In this document: piece by piece, positions 50,923 to 59,339 of the stretch
Numbering within the stretch: the stretch's first letter is position 1
How the letters are laid out: each line of letters begins with the position of its first letter
From: an uncultured Clostridia bacterium
Lineage (GTDB): Bacteria; Bacillota; Clostridia; Peptostreptococcales; Anaerovoracaceae
NCBI GenBank assembly: GCA_934281605.1
Contig: CAKQXD010000005.1
Span: 1 to 64,000 of the forward strand
Length of the DNA: 64,000 nt
Direction: 5' to 3'
Position numbers and translations under genes: made by a program
Notes under the pieces: generated by a model
Databases searched by the model: none
The model's input: the letters and a program-made list of their open reading frames with translations, nothing else
What the model was told of the DNA's origin: nothing

Positions 50923-52881
50923 CTATTTCTCCTGCTCAGCCTGATGCGCTGCAATGATCTTCTGCGCGATCTGAGCCGGCACTTCCTCATACCGTTCAAA
51001 GTGCATGGAGAAGTTACCTCTTGCCTGCGTCATGGACCGGAGCACGATCGCATAATCGAACAGCTCAGCCTGCGGAGCTTCTGCCATCAGCTTCTGTCCG
51101 CCTTCTGCCAGAGGTTCCATACCCAGGATCTTGCCTCTTCTCTTGTTCATATCGCCCATAACATCGCCCACATAATCGTCAGGAACGATGATTTCCAGCT
51201 TCATAACAGGTTCCAGCAGACAAGGTTTCGCTTCCGCGATACCCTTCTTGAACGCCAGGGAAGCCGCAATCTTGAACGCCATTTCGTTGGAGTCTACATC
51301 GTGGTAAGAACCATCGTAGAGGACAGCCTTGATGTTTACTACCTTGCATCCTGCGAGAGGACCCTTTTCCATGGATTCCTTCAGGCCCTTTTCAACAGCC
51401 GGAACGTAGTTTTTCGGAATCGCTCCGCCAAACAGTTCTTCGGAGAATTCGAATTCTTCCTGAGACGGCGAGAACCGGATATGTACGTCGCCGTACTGAC
51501 CAGCACCGCCGGACTGCTTCTTGTGTTTCCCCTGTACATCGGAATTGCCCTTGATGGTTTCTCTGTACGCGATCTTCTGCGGAACCGTCTTTACAGATAC
51601 ACCGAAACGGTCCTTCAGCTTTGCCATAACGATGTTCAGCTGCATTTCGCCCTGTCCGCCCAGCAAAGTCTGATGGGTTTCGTCGTTTCTTTCTACAACG
51701 AAGGACGGGTCTTCTTCTCTCAGTCTTGTCAGACCGGAGAAGATCTTATCTTCATCTTTCTTATCAACCGCTTCGATCGCCACATACAGGGATGGGGACG
51801 GATAATCCAGCGGCAGATAACGGATAATATCGTTCTTGTCACAGAGGGTGTCTCCTGATACCGTGTGCTGCAGTTTCGCAACGGCTACGATATCGCCAGC
51901 CTCAGCGTAATTCAGCTCCTGCTGCTCTTTTCCGCGGAGGAAGAAGAGCTTGCCCAGTTTTTCTGTTTTGCCGGCGCGTTCATTCAAAATTTCCATGCCG
52001 GAGGTCAGCTTGCCTGTAACCACCTTCATCACGGAGATCTTGCCTACGAACGGGTCAACGATGGTCTTGAATACGAAAGCGGATGGAGTTGCGTCTACGA
52101 CACACAGTTTTTCCACCTGCTCGTTGTTGTCGTTAAAGCCCTTGTAAGGACCGTGCTGCAGCGGAGTCGGCACGTAAGTAACCAGCAGATCCAGCAGACC
52201 TTCGATACCGTGTCCCAGCGAGAATGCGGAGGAGCATACCGGTACGATACCGCCTTCGGAAATACCCTTTACCAGGCCCTTCTTGATCTCTTCATCGCTG
52301 AAATCATCTCCGTTGAAGTACTTCTCCATCAGCAGATCGTCTGTCATAGCGATGGCTTCCTTCAGTTCCTCGTCGATCTCTGCAGTCAGCGGCCAGCTGA
52401 ACGGGATCAGCGTTTCGCCGAACTTCGCTTTTAATTTATTGAACGTCTTATAGAAGTCGAATTCGTCTTTATCTCTCTTATTTATTACGATAAATCTAGG
52501 CATCTTATAGCGTTCGCAGGCCTTCCATGCCTGCTCCGTTCCCACCTGGATACCAGCTCCGGCATCCACCAGGATCACTGCCGCTTCGGAAGCTCTCAGT
52601 GCTGCATTTACTTCTCCGATAAAGTCGAAATATCCCGGAGTGTCGATAAAATTGATTTTGCTGTCTTTCCATTCTACCGGAACGATAGAAGTGTTAATGG
52701 AAAAGCCTTTTTCGATCTCCATTTTATCGTAGTCGGAAACGGTGTTTCCATCTTCTACTTTACCCAGTCTGTCGATAACACCTGTAGCCAGAAGCGCAGA
52801 TTCTAAAAATGTGGTCTTACCACATCCGCCGTGTCCAACCAGTGCAACGTTTCTGATAGTTTCGCTTGTGTAGCCTTTCAT
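50923..52881 (-). CDS. EF-G-like translational GTPase (FusA2 type)
   Basis: A 652-residue GTPase with all EF-G domains but shorter than canonical EF-G (about 690). G1 is GHGGCGKTT, the switch region is EIEKGFSINTS, G3 is DTPGYFDF and G4 is NKRD. It belongs to the group of EF-G paralogues found in Clostridia and Actinobacteria that are separate from the str-operon EF-G. Possible roles are ribosome recycling or tetracycline-type ribosome protection; neither is shown here. Its own sigma-A promoter is at 52919-52947. Confidence 0.88.
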   Translation of the reverse strand: MKGYTSETIRNVALVGHGGCGKTTFLESALLATGVIDRLGKVEDGNTVSDYDKMEIEKGFSINTSIVPVEWKDSKINFIDTPGYFDFIGEVNAALRASEAAVILVDAGAGIQVGTEQAWKACERYKMPRFIVINKRDKDEFDFYKTFNKLKAKFGETLIPFSWPLTAEIDEELKEAIAMTDDLLMEKYFNGDDFSDEEIKKGLVKGISEGGIVPVCSSAFSLGHGIEGLLDLLVTYVPTPLQHGPYKGFNDNNEQVEKLCVVDATPSAFVFKTIVDPFVGKISVMKVVTGKLTSGMEILNERAGKTEKLGKLFFLRGKEQQELNYAEAGDIVAVAKLQHTVSGDTLCDKNDIIRYLPLDYPSPSLYVAIEAVDKKDEDKIFSGLTRLREEDPSFVVERNDETHQTLLGGQGEMQLNIVMAKLKDRFGVSVKTVPQKIAYRETIKGNSDVQGKHKKQSGGAGQYGDVHIRFSPSQEEFEFSEELFGGAIPKNYVPAVEKGLKESMEKGPLAGCKVVNIKAVLYDGSYHDVDSNEMAFKIAASLAFKKGIAEAKPCLLEPVMKLEIIVPDDYVGDVMGDMNKRRGKILGMEPLAEGGQKLMAEAPQAELFDYAIVLRSMTQARGNFSMHFERYEEVPAQIAQKIIAAHQAEQEK

Positions 52882-52918
52882 TATTGAGTCCTCCCTAAAA
52901 AATTTGTAACATGGCTAT

Positions 52919-52947
52919 ATTATAGCATTGTAAGAAAGGTATTACAA
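52919..52947 (-). promoter_or_regulatory. Sigma-A promoter of the EF-G-like gene
   Basis: The minus strand shows TTGTAA (52942-52947), 17 bases, then TATAAT (52919-52924), about 35 bases before the start codon. Confidence 0.75.
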
Positions 52948-53043
52948 TACAATTAAATTACAATATTCTGAATTTATTCGCAATGCCGAAAATTTCCGGG
53001 TTTTTCAGGACTTTTTACGAGACTTCAAACTGCCTGCAATCCT

Positions 53044-53523
53044 CTATTTTACAACGGATTCCGCCCACTCTTTCAGTGCCGTTTCCGATACGCTTGCTGC
53101 AAAGCGTTTTCCCTCTCTCAGATCAGCTCCCGGGCAGGAGTTTTTCAGCTCTTTATTGGTGTTTCCCATGCCGCTTCCGCCGGACGTCGCCAGGGTCACC
53201 ACCTTCTTGCCCGCCAGGTCATACTGCTCCAGGAATGTATTGATGATGGTCGGCGCTACATACCACCAGATCGGGAAGGCAACGAATACCGTATCGTACT
53301 CGCCCATATTTGCCACTTTTCCTTCGATTTCAGGGCGATAAGACTTGTCTCCCATCTCCACACTGCTCCGGCTCTTTTTATCCATCCAGTTCAAATCTGC
53401 GTCCGTATACGGCACCTTCGGTGTGATCTCGTGAAGATCCGCATCCGTTACCTTCGCCAGCTTCTCCGCCAGTCCTCTCGTTACTCCGCTTGCACTAAAA
53501 TACGCTACTAATGTCTTTGCCAT
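53044..53523 (-). CDS. Flavodoxin
   Basis: A 159-residue flavodoxin-fold protein. The FMN phosphate loop is YFSASGVTRGLA (residues of about 7-18), and FPIWWYVAPTIINTF and LATSGGSGMG line the isoalloxazine and ribityl sites. The family resembles BilS/YwqN-like flavodoxins or NAD(P)H-dependent reductases. The ATG at 53521-53523 follows GGAGG. It is preceded by the interrupted lipoprotein flavodoxin gene and is transcribed from the TetR-operator promoter near 54330. Confidence 0.9.
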   Translation of the reverse strand: MAKTLVAYFSASGVTRGLAEKLAKVTDADLHEITPKVPYTDADLNWMDKKSRSSVEMGDKSYRPEIEGKVANMGEYDTVFVAFPIWWYVAPTIINTFLEQYDLAGKKVVTLATSGGSGMGNTNKELKNSCPGADLREGKRFAASVSETALKEWAESVVK

Positions 53524-53524
53524 T

Positions 53525-54154
53525 TTACATTCCTCCATTTCTACTTGTCTCATTTAGCTCCTGAAGCCAGGCGTTGACTTCGTCCTTGCTCGCGCCGCCT
53601 TCAAAACGCTTCGCTGCTGCAAAGTTCACGTCCGGGTAAAGCTTCTGCAGATCCTGCTGACTCTGCTCGATGCCGCTGCCGCCGGATGTACAGAACAGAT
53701 ATACCGTCTTGCCGCTCAAATCATAGGTATCCAGGAATGTCTAGATGATCCGCGGCGCCGTGCCCCACCAGATGGGATAACCCAGATAGATCGTATCACA
53801 GTTTTCCACACCGCTGAGATCCGAGCCGATTTCAGGTCTTGCTTCCGGATCCGTCTGCTCCTGGTTTGCCCGGCAGGAATCGTCATTATAGTCAAGATCC
53901 TTATCCGTGTAAATCTTCTTCGGTTCCATGGCGCTGCTCTTGATCCCCAGGCATCCCACCAATGTCTTCGCTACGCCTCTCGTCGTTCCTGTCGCAGAAA
54001 AATACACGACCGCCGTATCGCTTTGGATCGCATCGCTATTCTGCGATCCGTCTTTTGCCTGCGAGTCAGCGCTGCTTCCGCCGCTTCCGCACGCCACTAA
54101 TGACAGCACCAGCAGCAGACTGCACAAAATCAAAATTCCTTTTTTCACTTTCAT
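53525..54154 (-). pseudogene. Flavodoxin-like lipoprotein interrupted by an in-frame TAG
   Basis: The frame encodes a signal peptide with lipobox LSLVAC (about residue 22), a Ser/Asp linker and a flavodoxin domain (VVYFSATGTTRGVA, YLGYPIWWGTAPRII). It then meets TAG at 53743-53741. The same frame continues without another stop through TFLDTYDLSGKTVYLFCTSG to the end at 53525. In the downstream paralogue the matching segment reads TIINTFLEQYDLAGK, so the TAG replaces one ordinary residue. Everything else looks intact, which suggests a very recent nonsense mutation, a sequencing error or read-through. Confidence 0.85.
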
Positions 54155-54163
54155 TCCCTAAAA

Positions 54164-54261
54164 ACTCCTCTCTCTGTTGCCGCTTACAGGCAACATTGAC
54201 GTCCCCCAGGGGACTCCTCTCTCTGTTGCCTCTTGCAGGCAACATTGACGTCCCCTGTGTG
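54164..54261. repeat. Tandem 49-bp repeat (two copies) in the flavodoxin leader
   Basis: ACTCCTCTCTCTGTTGCC is found at 54164 and again at 54213, each followed by a GTTGCC/GGCAAC hairpin and ATTGACGTCCCC. The period is 49 bp and the copies differ at only a few bases inside the loop and at the ends. It lies in the 5' untranslated region of the lipoprotein flavodoxin transcript, so it may affect mRNA structure. Confidence 0.75.
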
Positions 54262-54309
54262 GGGGCTTCATTCCAATACAGATAGGTCTGTTTCATACCC
54301 GTCACTTTC

Positions 54310-54358
54310 TGACACCTTGTCATCATGTGCAGTATAGATCTTTTCTGACACAATGTCA
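54310..54358 (-). promoter_or_regulatory. Promoter with two TetR-type operators upstream of the flavodoxins
   Basis: On the minus strand TTGACA, 17 bases and TATACT (54331-54336) form a good sigma-A promoter. Two dyads TGACA-N3-TGTCA bracket it: 54346-54358, overlapping the -35, and 54310-54322, just past the transcription start. A third copy lies in front of the tetR gene at 54893-54905. Confidence 0.75.
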
Positions 54359-54465
54359 ACGCTTTCTTTCTGCAAAGTTTTGTGCGATAGGCTTTTTGAT
54401 TTATCGAGGGGTATCACGGCTCGCTAACGCATTTTATACGCCGCGAGCTCGCATCGTTATTTGAC

Positions 54466-54808
54466 GATTTCCGTCAGTTTTTTAATTTATTTACCCCAAA
54501 CTGACGGAAATCAGGATACCAAGCACCACGCCACCCTTCACGACTGCTTTTCTGCAAAGACATTTCAGTCAGTTTACCACCCCATATCAACGCATACTGA
54601 CTGAAATACAACTCTGCTTTCAAGCCGCAAGACCACGCCGAGTATTTCACTGGCTTTCTCCATCATATTTTCAGTCAGTTTTATACTCATAAAGACCTCT
54701 TACTGACTGAAATGCCTTGTCGGCTATGATCTCCAACTCTTCCTGCAAAGTCTTCACACAATTTTTCCGTTACTTTTACAGTGCGAAACAGCAAAAACTG
54801 ACTGAAAA
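54466..54808. repeat. Array of four spaced inverted repeats
   Basis: Repeat 1: 15-bp arms 54466-54480 / 54498-54512, loop 17. Repeat 2: 12-bp arms 54562-54573 / 54596-54607, loop 22. Repeat 3: 11-bp arms 54669-54679 / 54702-54712, loop 22. Repeat 4, degenerate: 54762-54777 / 54793-54808. The arms share TTTCAGTCAGT / ACTGACTGAAA (repeat 1 has CCGTCAG), while loops and the roughly 50-60-bp spacers differ. The left arms begin 96, 107 and about 93 bp apart. No reading frame runs through the array. Confidence 0.8.
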
Positions 54809-54892
54809 CGTTGTAAAAGATTCTCTTAGAAACCGACACATGTAAAACGAAAGACAAATATCACTACACGGCTTTCAAAAACTATGCTACAA

Positions 54893-54905
54893 TGACACTA
54901 TGTCA
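54893..54905. promoter_or_regulatory. TetR-type operator TGACA-N3-TGTCA at the tetR promoter
   Basis: A perfect 5-bp dyad immediately downstream of TACAAT (54887-54892), 22 bp before the tetR start codon, suggesting autorepression. It is identical in its arms to the two sites at the flavodoxin promoter. Confidence 0.7.
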
Positions 54906-54927
54906 AACAATGCAAGGAGGTCAGCTT

Positions 54928-55548
54928 ATGCCAGCAGGATCGGAAGCGCGCACTAACGCGCGAAAAGAAGAAATTATCAATGCCTGTGAGGAACTGTATC
55001 AGACAGTCAGCTTTAAGGATATTACATTAAAGGATATTGCAGCGAAGACGACGTTTTCCAGAACGTCGATCTATAATTATTTTCAGACCAAGGAAGAGAT
55101 CTTCCTGGCACTGCTCAAAAGAGAATACGACCGGTGGATCGAGGAACTGAATCAGATCACGGCAGAACACGAGACCATGGATAATAACACCATAGCCGCC
55201 TCCATCGCCCACTCCCTGGAGCATCGTGAACAGCTGCTGAAGATCCTCTCCATGAATCACTACGATCTGGAGGAAAACTGCCGCATGGAATCCCTGGTGG
55301 AGTTCAAGGTTTCCTACGGAAACGCTATGCGGGCGATCATGGCCCTGCTGGCCAAGTTCCGCCTGGATATGACCATCGCCTGCCAGCAGGAATTCGTCTA
55401 TTCCTTCTTCCCGTTCCTCTTCGGAATCTATCCGTACACGGTAGTCACGAAAAAGCAGGAAGAAGCTATGGCCAAAGCCAACGTCAACTACATCCACAAT
55501 ACCATTTATCAGCTGGCGTACTCCGCAGTCAGAAAACTGCTGGAATAG
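54928..55548 (+). CDS. TetR-family transcriptional regulator
   Basis: A 206-residue repressor with an N-terminal TetR helix-turn-helix (ACEELYQTVSFKDITLKDIA, TFSRTSIYNYFQTKEEIFL) and a helical ligand domain. The ATG at 54928 follows AAGGAGG; an upstream in-frame ATG at 54892 would overlap the operator. Operators at its own promoter and at the divergent flavodoxin promoter suggest it controls both. The inducer is unknown; a redox-active or flavin-related signal would fit the targets. Confidence 0.92.
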   Translation: MPAGSEARTNARKEEIINACEELYQTVSFKDITLKDIAAKTTFSRTSIYNYFQTKEEIFLALLKREYDRWIEELNQITAEHETMDNNTIAASIAHSLEHREQLLKILSMNHYDLEENCRMESLVEFKVSYGNAMRAIMALLAKFRLDMTIACQQEFVYSFFPFLFGIYPYTVVTKKQEEAMAKANVNYIHNTIYQLAYSAVRKLLE

Positions 55549-55584
55549 CGCCCGCACCCAGCTCATCACGCCACAAAAAAAAGA

Positions 55585-55623
55585 AAAGCCGAAGCTGCAA
55601 GTTCATGCAGTTTCGGCTTTTTA
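55585..55623 (+). terminator. Terminator of tetR
   Basis: A 15-bp stem (AAAGCCGAAGCTGCA / TGCAGTTTCGGCTTT, one G-T pair) with a T-tail. Confidence 0.88.
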
Positions 55624-55688
55624 CTATTCTATACTACCTAACACGCCGGATTTTTTGTTCAGCGCTATATTCTTCTTACAAGCAAACC

Positions 55689-55854
55689 CTACAAGTGTGG
55701 TCGTAGAGTGCCACGGGCTGAAGCCCTGCACTCCTAGCAGTAAGCTGCCACGGAGCACAGCTCCTGCAGCTCTTGCATGAGACCTGCACACCGTATCAAA
55801 GATACGGGCTAGGGCTTCAACGGGGGACCTTCCAACAATTTTCTCCGAAAATTG
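55689..55854. other. Structured non-coding region downstream of asnS
   Basis: No reading frame of note. Five consecutive hairpins can be drawn: CTAC/GTAG (55689-55705), AGTGCC..GGCT/AGCC..GCACT-type (55707-55732), GCTGCC..GGAGC/GCTCC..GCAGC (55744-55770), CCGTATC/GATACGG (55791-55807) and CAATTTTC/GAAAATTG (55836-55854). The second and third share the plan TGCCACGG-stem-loop-stem-CCTGCA with different paired bases, the pattern of a conserved RNA motif. It may be an RNA gene or an elaborate 3' untranslated region of asnS. Confidence 0.5.
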
Positions 55855-55866
55855 GGATAGGTCTCC

Positions 55867-57264
55867 CTAAAATTCTGCTGTCTTCGGTGTTCTCGGGAAC
55901 GGCAGCACGTCGCGGATATTGCTCATGCCTGTAATGTACATGATGATCCGCTCAAATCCGAGGCCATAGCCGGCGTGTTTTACACCGCCGTACTTCCTCA
56001 GATCCATGTACCACCAGTAATCTTCCTCTGTCATGCCGGTTTCCTCGATACGTGCCTTGAGTACGTCGTAGCGTTCTTCTCTCTGGCTTCCGCCGATGAT
56101 CTCACCAACGCCCGGTACCAGCAGGTCGCAGGCTGCAACAGTCTTGCCGTCATCGTTGAGACGCATGTAGAACGCCTTGATTTCTTTCGGGTAATCGATT
56201 ACGAAAATCGGCTTTTTGTATACCTTTTCTGTCAGATAACGTTCGTGCTCCGTCTGCAGGTCGATCCCCCACTCTACCGGGTACTGGAAGTCCTCACCCG
56301 ACTTCTGCAGGATCTCAACTGCCTCAGTATAAGTCACACGTTCAAAATCGGAATTCACGATATTCTGGAGACGCTCGATGAGGCCCTTGTCCATAAACTT
56401 ATTGAAGAATTCCATCTCTTCCGGTGCGTTTTCCAGCACGTAGTTGATGATGTATTTGATCATGGCTTCTGCCACGTTCATATCGTCCGTCAGATCTGCA
56501 AAGGCCATTTCCGGCTCGATCATCCAGAATTCGGATGCGTGTCTTGCCGTGTTGGAGTTTTCCGCACGGAAAGTCGGTCCGAAGGTGTATACGTTCTTGA
56601 AGGCCAGTGCAAAGATCTCCGCTTCCAGCTGTCCGCTTACGGTCAGGCTGGCTTTCTTGCCGAAAAAGTCCTGGCTGTAATCGATCTCGCCGTCCTCTGT
56701 GCGCGGCGGATTGTCCATATCCAGCGTCGTGATCTGGAACATTTCGCCTGCGCCTTCACAGTCACTGGCTGTGATGATCGGCGTGTGAGCATATACGAAG
56801 TTGTTCTCCTGGAAGAACTTATGGATCGCGTAAGCTACGATGGAACGCACTCTGAACACTGCGGAGAAGGTATTGCTCCGCGGACGCAGGTGCGCGATCT
56901 CACGCAGGAACTCCATGCTGTGACGTTTCTTCTGGAGCGGGTAATCCGCTTCAGAGCCCGCTTCGATCACGATTTCTTTTGCCTTGATTTCAAACGGCTG
57001 CTTAGCATTTGGCGTCAGGACGAAGTTTCCCGTCACCTTCAGTGCCGCCGCTACAGGCGCTTTGGAAATCTCTTCGAAGTTGTCGAGGAATTCCGCTTCA
57101 TATACCACCTGAACCGACTTGAAGAACGTACCGTCGTTCAGCTCGATAAATCCGAATTTATTGGAGCCGCGGTTGGTTCTGACCCAGCCCTCTACTACAA
57201 TTTCCTGATCTGCATATTTTTCGCTTTCCCGAAAAAGACTTTTGATTTCTACTACATCTTTCAT
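55867..57264 (-). CDS. asnS: Asparaginyl-tRNA synthetase
   Basis: A 465-residue class IIb synthetase. It has an N-terminal OB-fold anticodon domain (IVVEGWVRTNRGSNKFGFIE), motif 2 (FGPTFRAENSNTARHASEFW) and motif 3 (GYGLGFERIIMYITGMSNIRD). AsnRS is distinguished from AspRS by motif 2 and by length. It is the third gene of a greA-lysS-asnS operon, 34 bp behind the LysRS gene. Confidence 0.96.
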   Translation of the reverse strand: MKDVVEIKSLFRESEKYADQEIVVEGWVRTNRGSNKFGFIELNDGTFFKSVQVVYEAEFLDNFEEISKAPVAAALKVTGNFVLTPNAKQPFEIKAKEIVIEAGSEADYPLQKKRHSMEFLREIAHLRPRSNTFSAVFRVRSIVAYAIHKFFQENNFVYAHTPIITASDCEGAGEMFQITTLDMDNPPRTEDGEIDYSQDFFGKKASLTVSGQLEAEIFALAFKNVYTFGPTFRAENSNTARHASEFWMIEPEMAFADLTDDMNVAEAMIKYIINYVLENAPEEMEFFNKFMDKGLIERLQNIVNSDFERVTYTEAVEILQKSGEDFQYPVEWGIDLQTEHERYLTEKVYKKPIFVIDYPKEIKAFYMRLNDDGKTVAACDLLVPGVGEIIGGSQREERYDVLKARIEETGMTEEDYWWYMDLRKYGGVKHAGYGLGFERIIMYITGMSNIRDVLPFPRTPKTAEF

Positions 57265-57298
57265 CTGTATTCTATCTCCCGTCGATTTATTATTGTTC

Positions 57299-59320
57299 TT
57301 AACAGATTCTGGTTCCTTCCGGAACGATATCGTCTACAAAAATGATCTGACATCCGCAGGCATTATTGGTACCTGCCAGCAGCATACCTTCACTCATAAC
57401 GCCGGTCATTCTTGCCGGAGCCAGGTTGGCTACCACGATGATCTTCTTTCCTACCAGCTCTTCCGGCTTGTAGTCGTTCTTGATGCTGGATACAATCACG
57501 CGCTCCTTGATGCCGTCAAACAGCGTCAGCTTGTAGTTGCTGTGTGCCTTTCGGATCTCCTGGCACTTGAGGACTTTGCAGACTCTCAGATCCATCTCGA
57601 AGAACTGATCGATGGAGATCTCCGGTTCCGTGATCGGCTTGACCTCATCCGGCTCGCCGTAAACCCTGACGATCTCCGGCTCCTTCTCGGCTTCCTCAGC
57701 AGCCTTCTTTGCAGCGATCTCTTCTTCCGTTTCCGGATGACTGAAGTCCAGCAGATGCATGAAGCGTTCTCTGTCGATCGCGTACAGGAAGAGGTAAAGT
57801 CTCGGGCCTCTGTCCTTGCTGATGAGCAGCTTGTACACGTTCTTGAAGAAGGCGCCCTGCAGCTTCTTCAGATCCTCTCTGTCCTTACCGAAGACTTCCT
57901 TCGGGATGTCGTACAGCTTGGTGTTGAGGGAATCCAGGTCGTATTCGCCTGCCTTGATATAGTTGTAAAGGATCTCGATTTCCTTCTTTTCTTCGTCTGT
58001 AAAGGTTTCGTACAGGTCGAAATCTCTCCAGCCCCGCAGCTTGTTGGCGGATTCCGGAGCGCACTGGTAGAGCCAGTACTTCGCCCGTTCTAAACGGGTG
58101 TTAAATTCTTCGTACTTGTACGGAGTTCCGATCTTCTCGAATACGGTTTCCATCATCGGCACGTTGAAATCCACGATAGATCCCAGCTGTACCAGCAGTC
58201 CCATCGGCACCGTCTGGATCTCTCTGTCGTCGATCAGGGAGAATTCCATCACCGTCTGATTGTGCTCGTTGGCCTTGCCTGCTTTATAGTCGTTATACAT
58301 TTTATCAAATTCAAAGTACTGACGAAGGATCCCGTCGTCGAAGCAGAAGTCGAAGGCCTTCTTCGGATCCGTCTTCGAGTACAGCCAGAGGATGATTTCC
58401 GGCTCATAGATCTTCAACAGTGTTTCCGGCGTCAGGTTCAAACCGGAGGAACCCGACATCTTGCCTGTAGATCCCTTGATTCCGATAAATTCATATCCCT
58501 GGAACATCGGCGGTTCATGATGGAAGATCTTTCTGGAGATCACACTGCTTGTCTCGTAGCTTCCTCCCGGGCTTGCATGATCCTTGCCGCCCGGTTCGAA
58601 GTCGACACCTTCATATCTCCAGCGCATAGGCCAGTCGATTTTCCATGCCAGCTTGCAGCCGGTGTCCTTCTTAAAATCAAAGGTTCCTTTGTGTCCGCAT
58701 TCGCATTCGTACTCCGCCACAGTCCCGTCTTCGGAGATGGATGTGATCTTCGTCGTATCCTTGTGGCATTCCGGACAGAAAATGCTTGCAGGGAAGTAAG
58801 CATCTCTCTCTCCCTCCTGCGCGTCCTGCGTCCTGAAGCTGTCCAGGATGTCGAAGATTTCTTTTCTCTTCTGGATGGCTTCGATGATATCGTCGCGGTA
58901 TGCGCCGGAAGTGTACATATCCGTCTGATAGCGGTAGTCCATTTCAATGCCGAACTTCTTGATGGACTGCATGAATTCATCTTCGAAGTACTTGGCGTAG
59001 TTCTCGTGCTCCGTATCGAACGGATTCGGAACGGAAGTGTACGGTCTGCCGATGTACTGCTCCATCTTGTTTTCCGGATCGATGGCTTTCACGTTAGCCG
59101 GAACTTTACGGAACCGGTCGAACTCGTCCCACGAGAACAGAAGTCTTGCCTTCTTGCCCCGTTTGACGATTGCCTTTGCCACGAATAAACTGGTGGCGAT
59201 GTCGCGGAAGTTACCGATATGGATGGAACCCGACGGGCTGATGCCGGCCGCACAAACATATTCTTCCTTGTCCGGGTTCTTCTTGATGATTCTATCTGCT
59301 ATCTTTTCTGCCCAATGCAA
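57299..59320 (-). CDS. lysK: Class I lysyl-tRNA synthetase with C-terminal tRNA-binding domain
   Basis: A 673-residue enzyme. Residues of about 1-520 are LysRS of the class I (archaeal/spirochaetal) type: HWAEKIADRI, GISPSGSIHIGNFRD (HIGH motif), SWDEFDRFRKVP, a CPEC...CECGHKG zinc site and KMSGSSG (KMSKS). After a Glu/Ala-rich linker, residues of about 565-673 form an EMAPII/Trbp111-type OB domain (ISIDQFFEMDLRVCKV, ANLAPARMTGVMSEGMLLAG), as at the C-terminus of bacterial MetRS. The start overlaps no upstream gene; greA lies 19 bp away. Stand-alone class I LysRS usually lacks this domain, so it is a notable fusion. Confidence 0.92.
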   Translation of the reverse strand: MHWAEKIADRIIKKNPDKEEYVCAAGISPSGSIHIGNFRDIATSLFVAKAIVKRGKKARLLFSWDEFDRFRKVPANVKAIDPENKMEQYIGRPYTSVPNPFDTEHENYAKYFEDEFMQSIKKFGIEMDYRYQTDMYTSGAYRDDIIEAIQKRKEIFDILDSFRTQDAQEGERDAYFPASIFCPECHKDTTKITSISEDGTVAEYECECGHKGTFDFKKDTGCKLAWKIDWPMRWRYEGVDFEPGGKDHASPGGSYETSSVISRKIFHHEPPMFQGYEFIGIKGSTGKMSGSSGLNLTPETLLKIYEPEIILWLYSKTDPKKAFDFCFDDGILRQYFEFDKMYNDYKAGKANEHNQTVMEFSLIDDREIQTVPMGLLVQLGSIVDFNVPMMETVFEKIGTPYKYEEFNTRLERAKYWLYQCAPESANKLRGWRDFDLYETFTDEEKKEIEILYNYIKAGEYDLDSLNTKLYDIPKEVFGKDREDLKKLQGAFFKNVYKLLISKDRGPRLYLFLYAIDRERFMHLLDFSHPETEEEIAAKKAAEEAEKEPEIVRVYGEPDEVKPITEPEISIDQFFEMDLRVCKVLKCQEIRKAHSNYKLTLFDGIKERVIVSSIKNDYKPEELVGKKIIVVANLAPARMTGVMSEGMLLAGTNNACGCQIIFVDDIVPEGTRIC

Positions 59321-59339
59321 TTGCTACACCTCTTTCTTC

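Noticed and set aside
53741..53743. Pyrrolysine codon
   Set aside because: Nothing in the window encodes pyl genes or a methylamine methyltransferase, and the paralogue has an ordinary residue there; kept only as a test under findings.
54466..54808. CRISPR array or integron attC sites
   Set aside because: The repeated part is inverted arms with variable loops rather than direct repeats with uniform spacers. There is no cas or integrase gene, and no GTTRRRY core pattern framing each unit.
57299..59320. Methionyl-tRNA synthetase, suggested by the C-terminal tRNA-binding domain
   Set aside because: The catalytic part carries class I LysRS motifs (HWAEKIADRI, GISPSGSIHIGN, SWDEFDRFRKVP, KMSGSSG) rather than those of MetRS.
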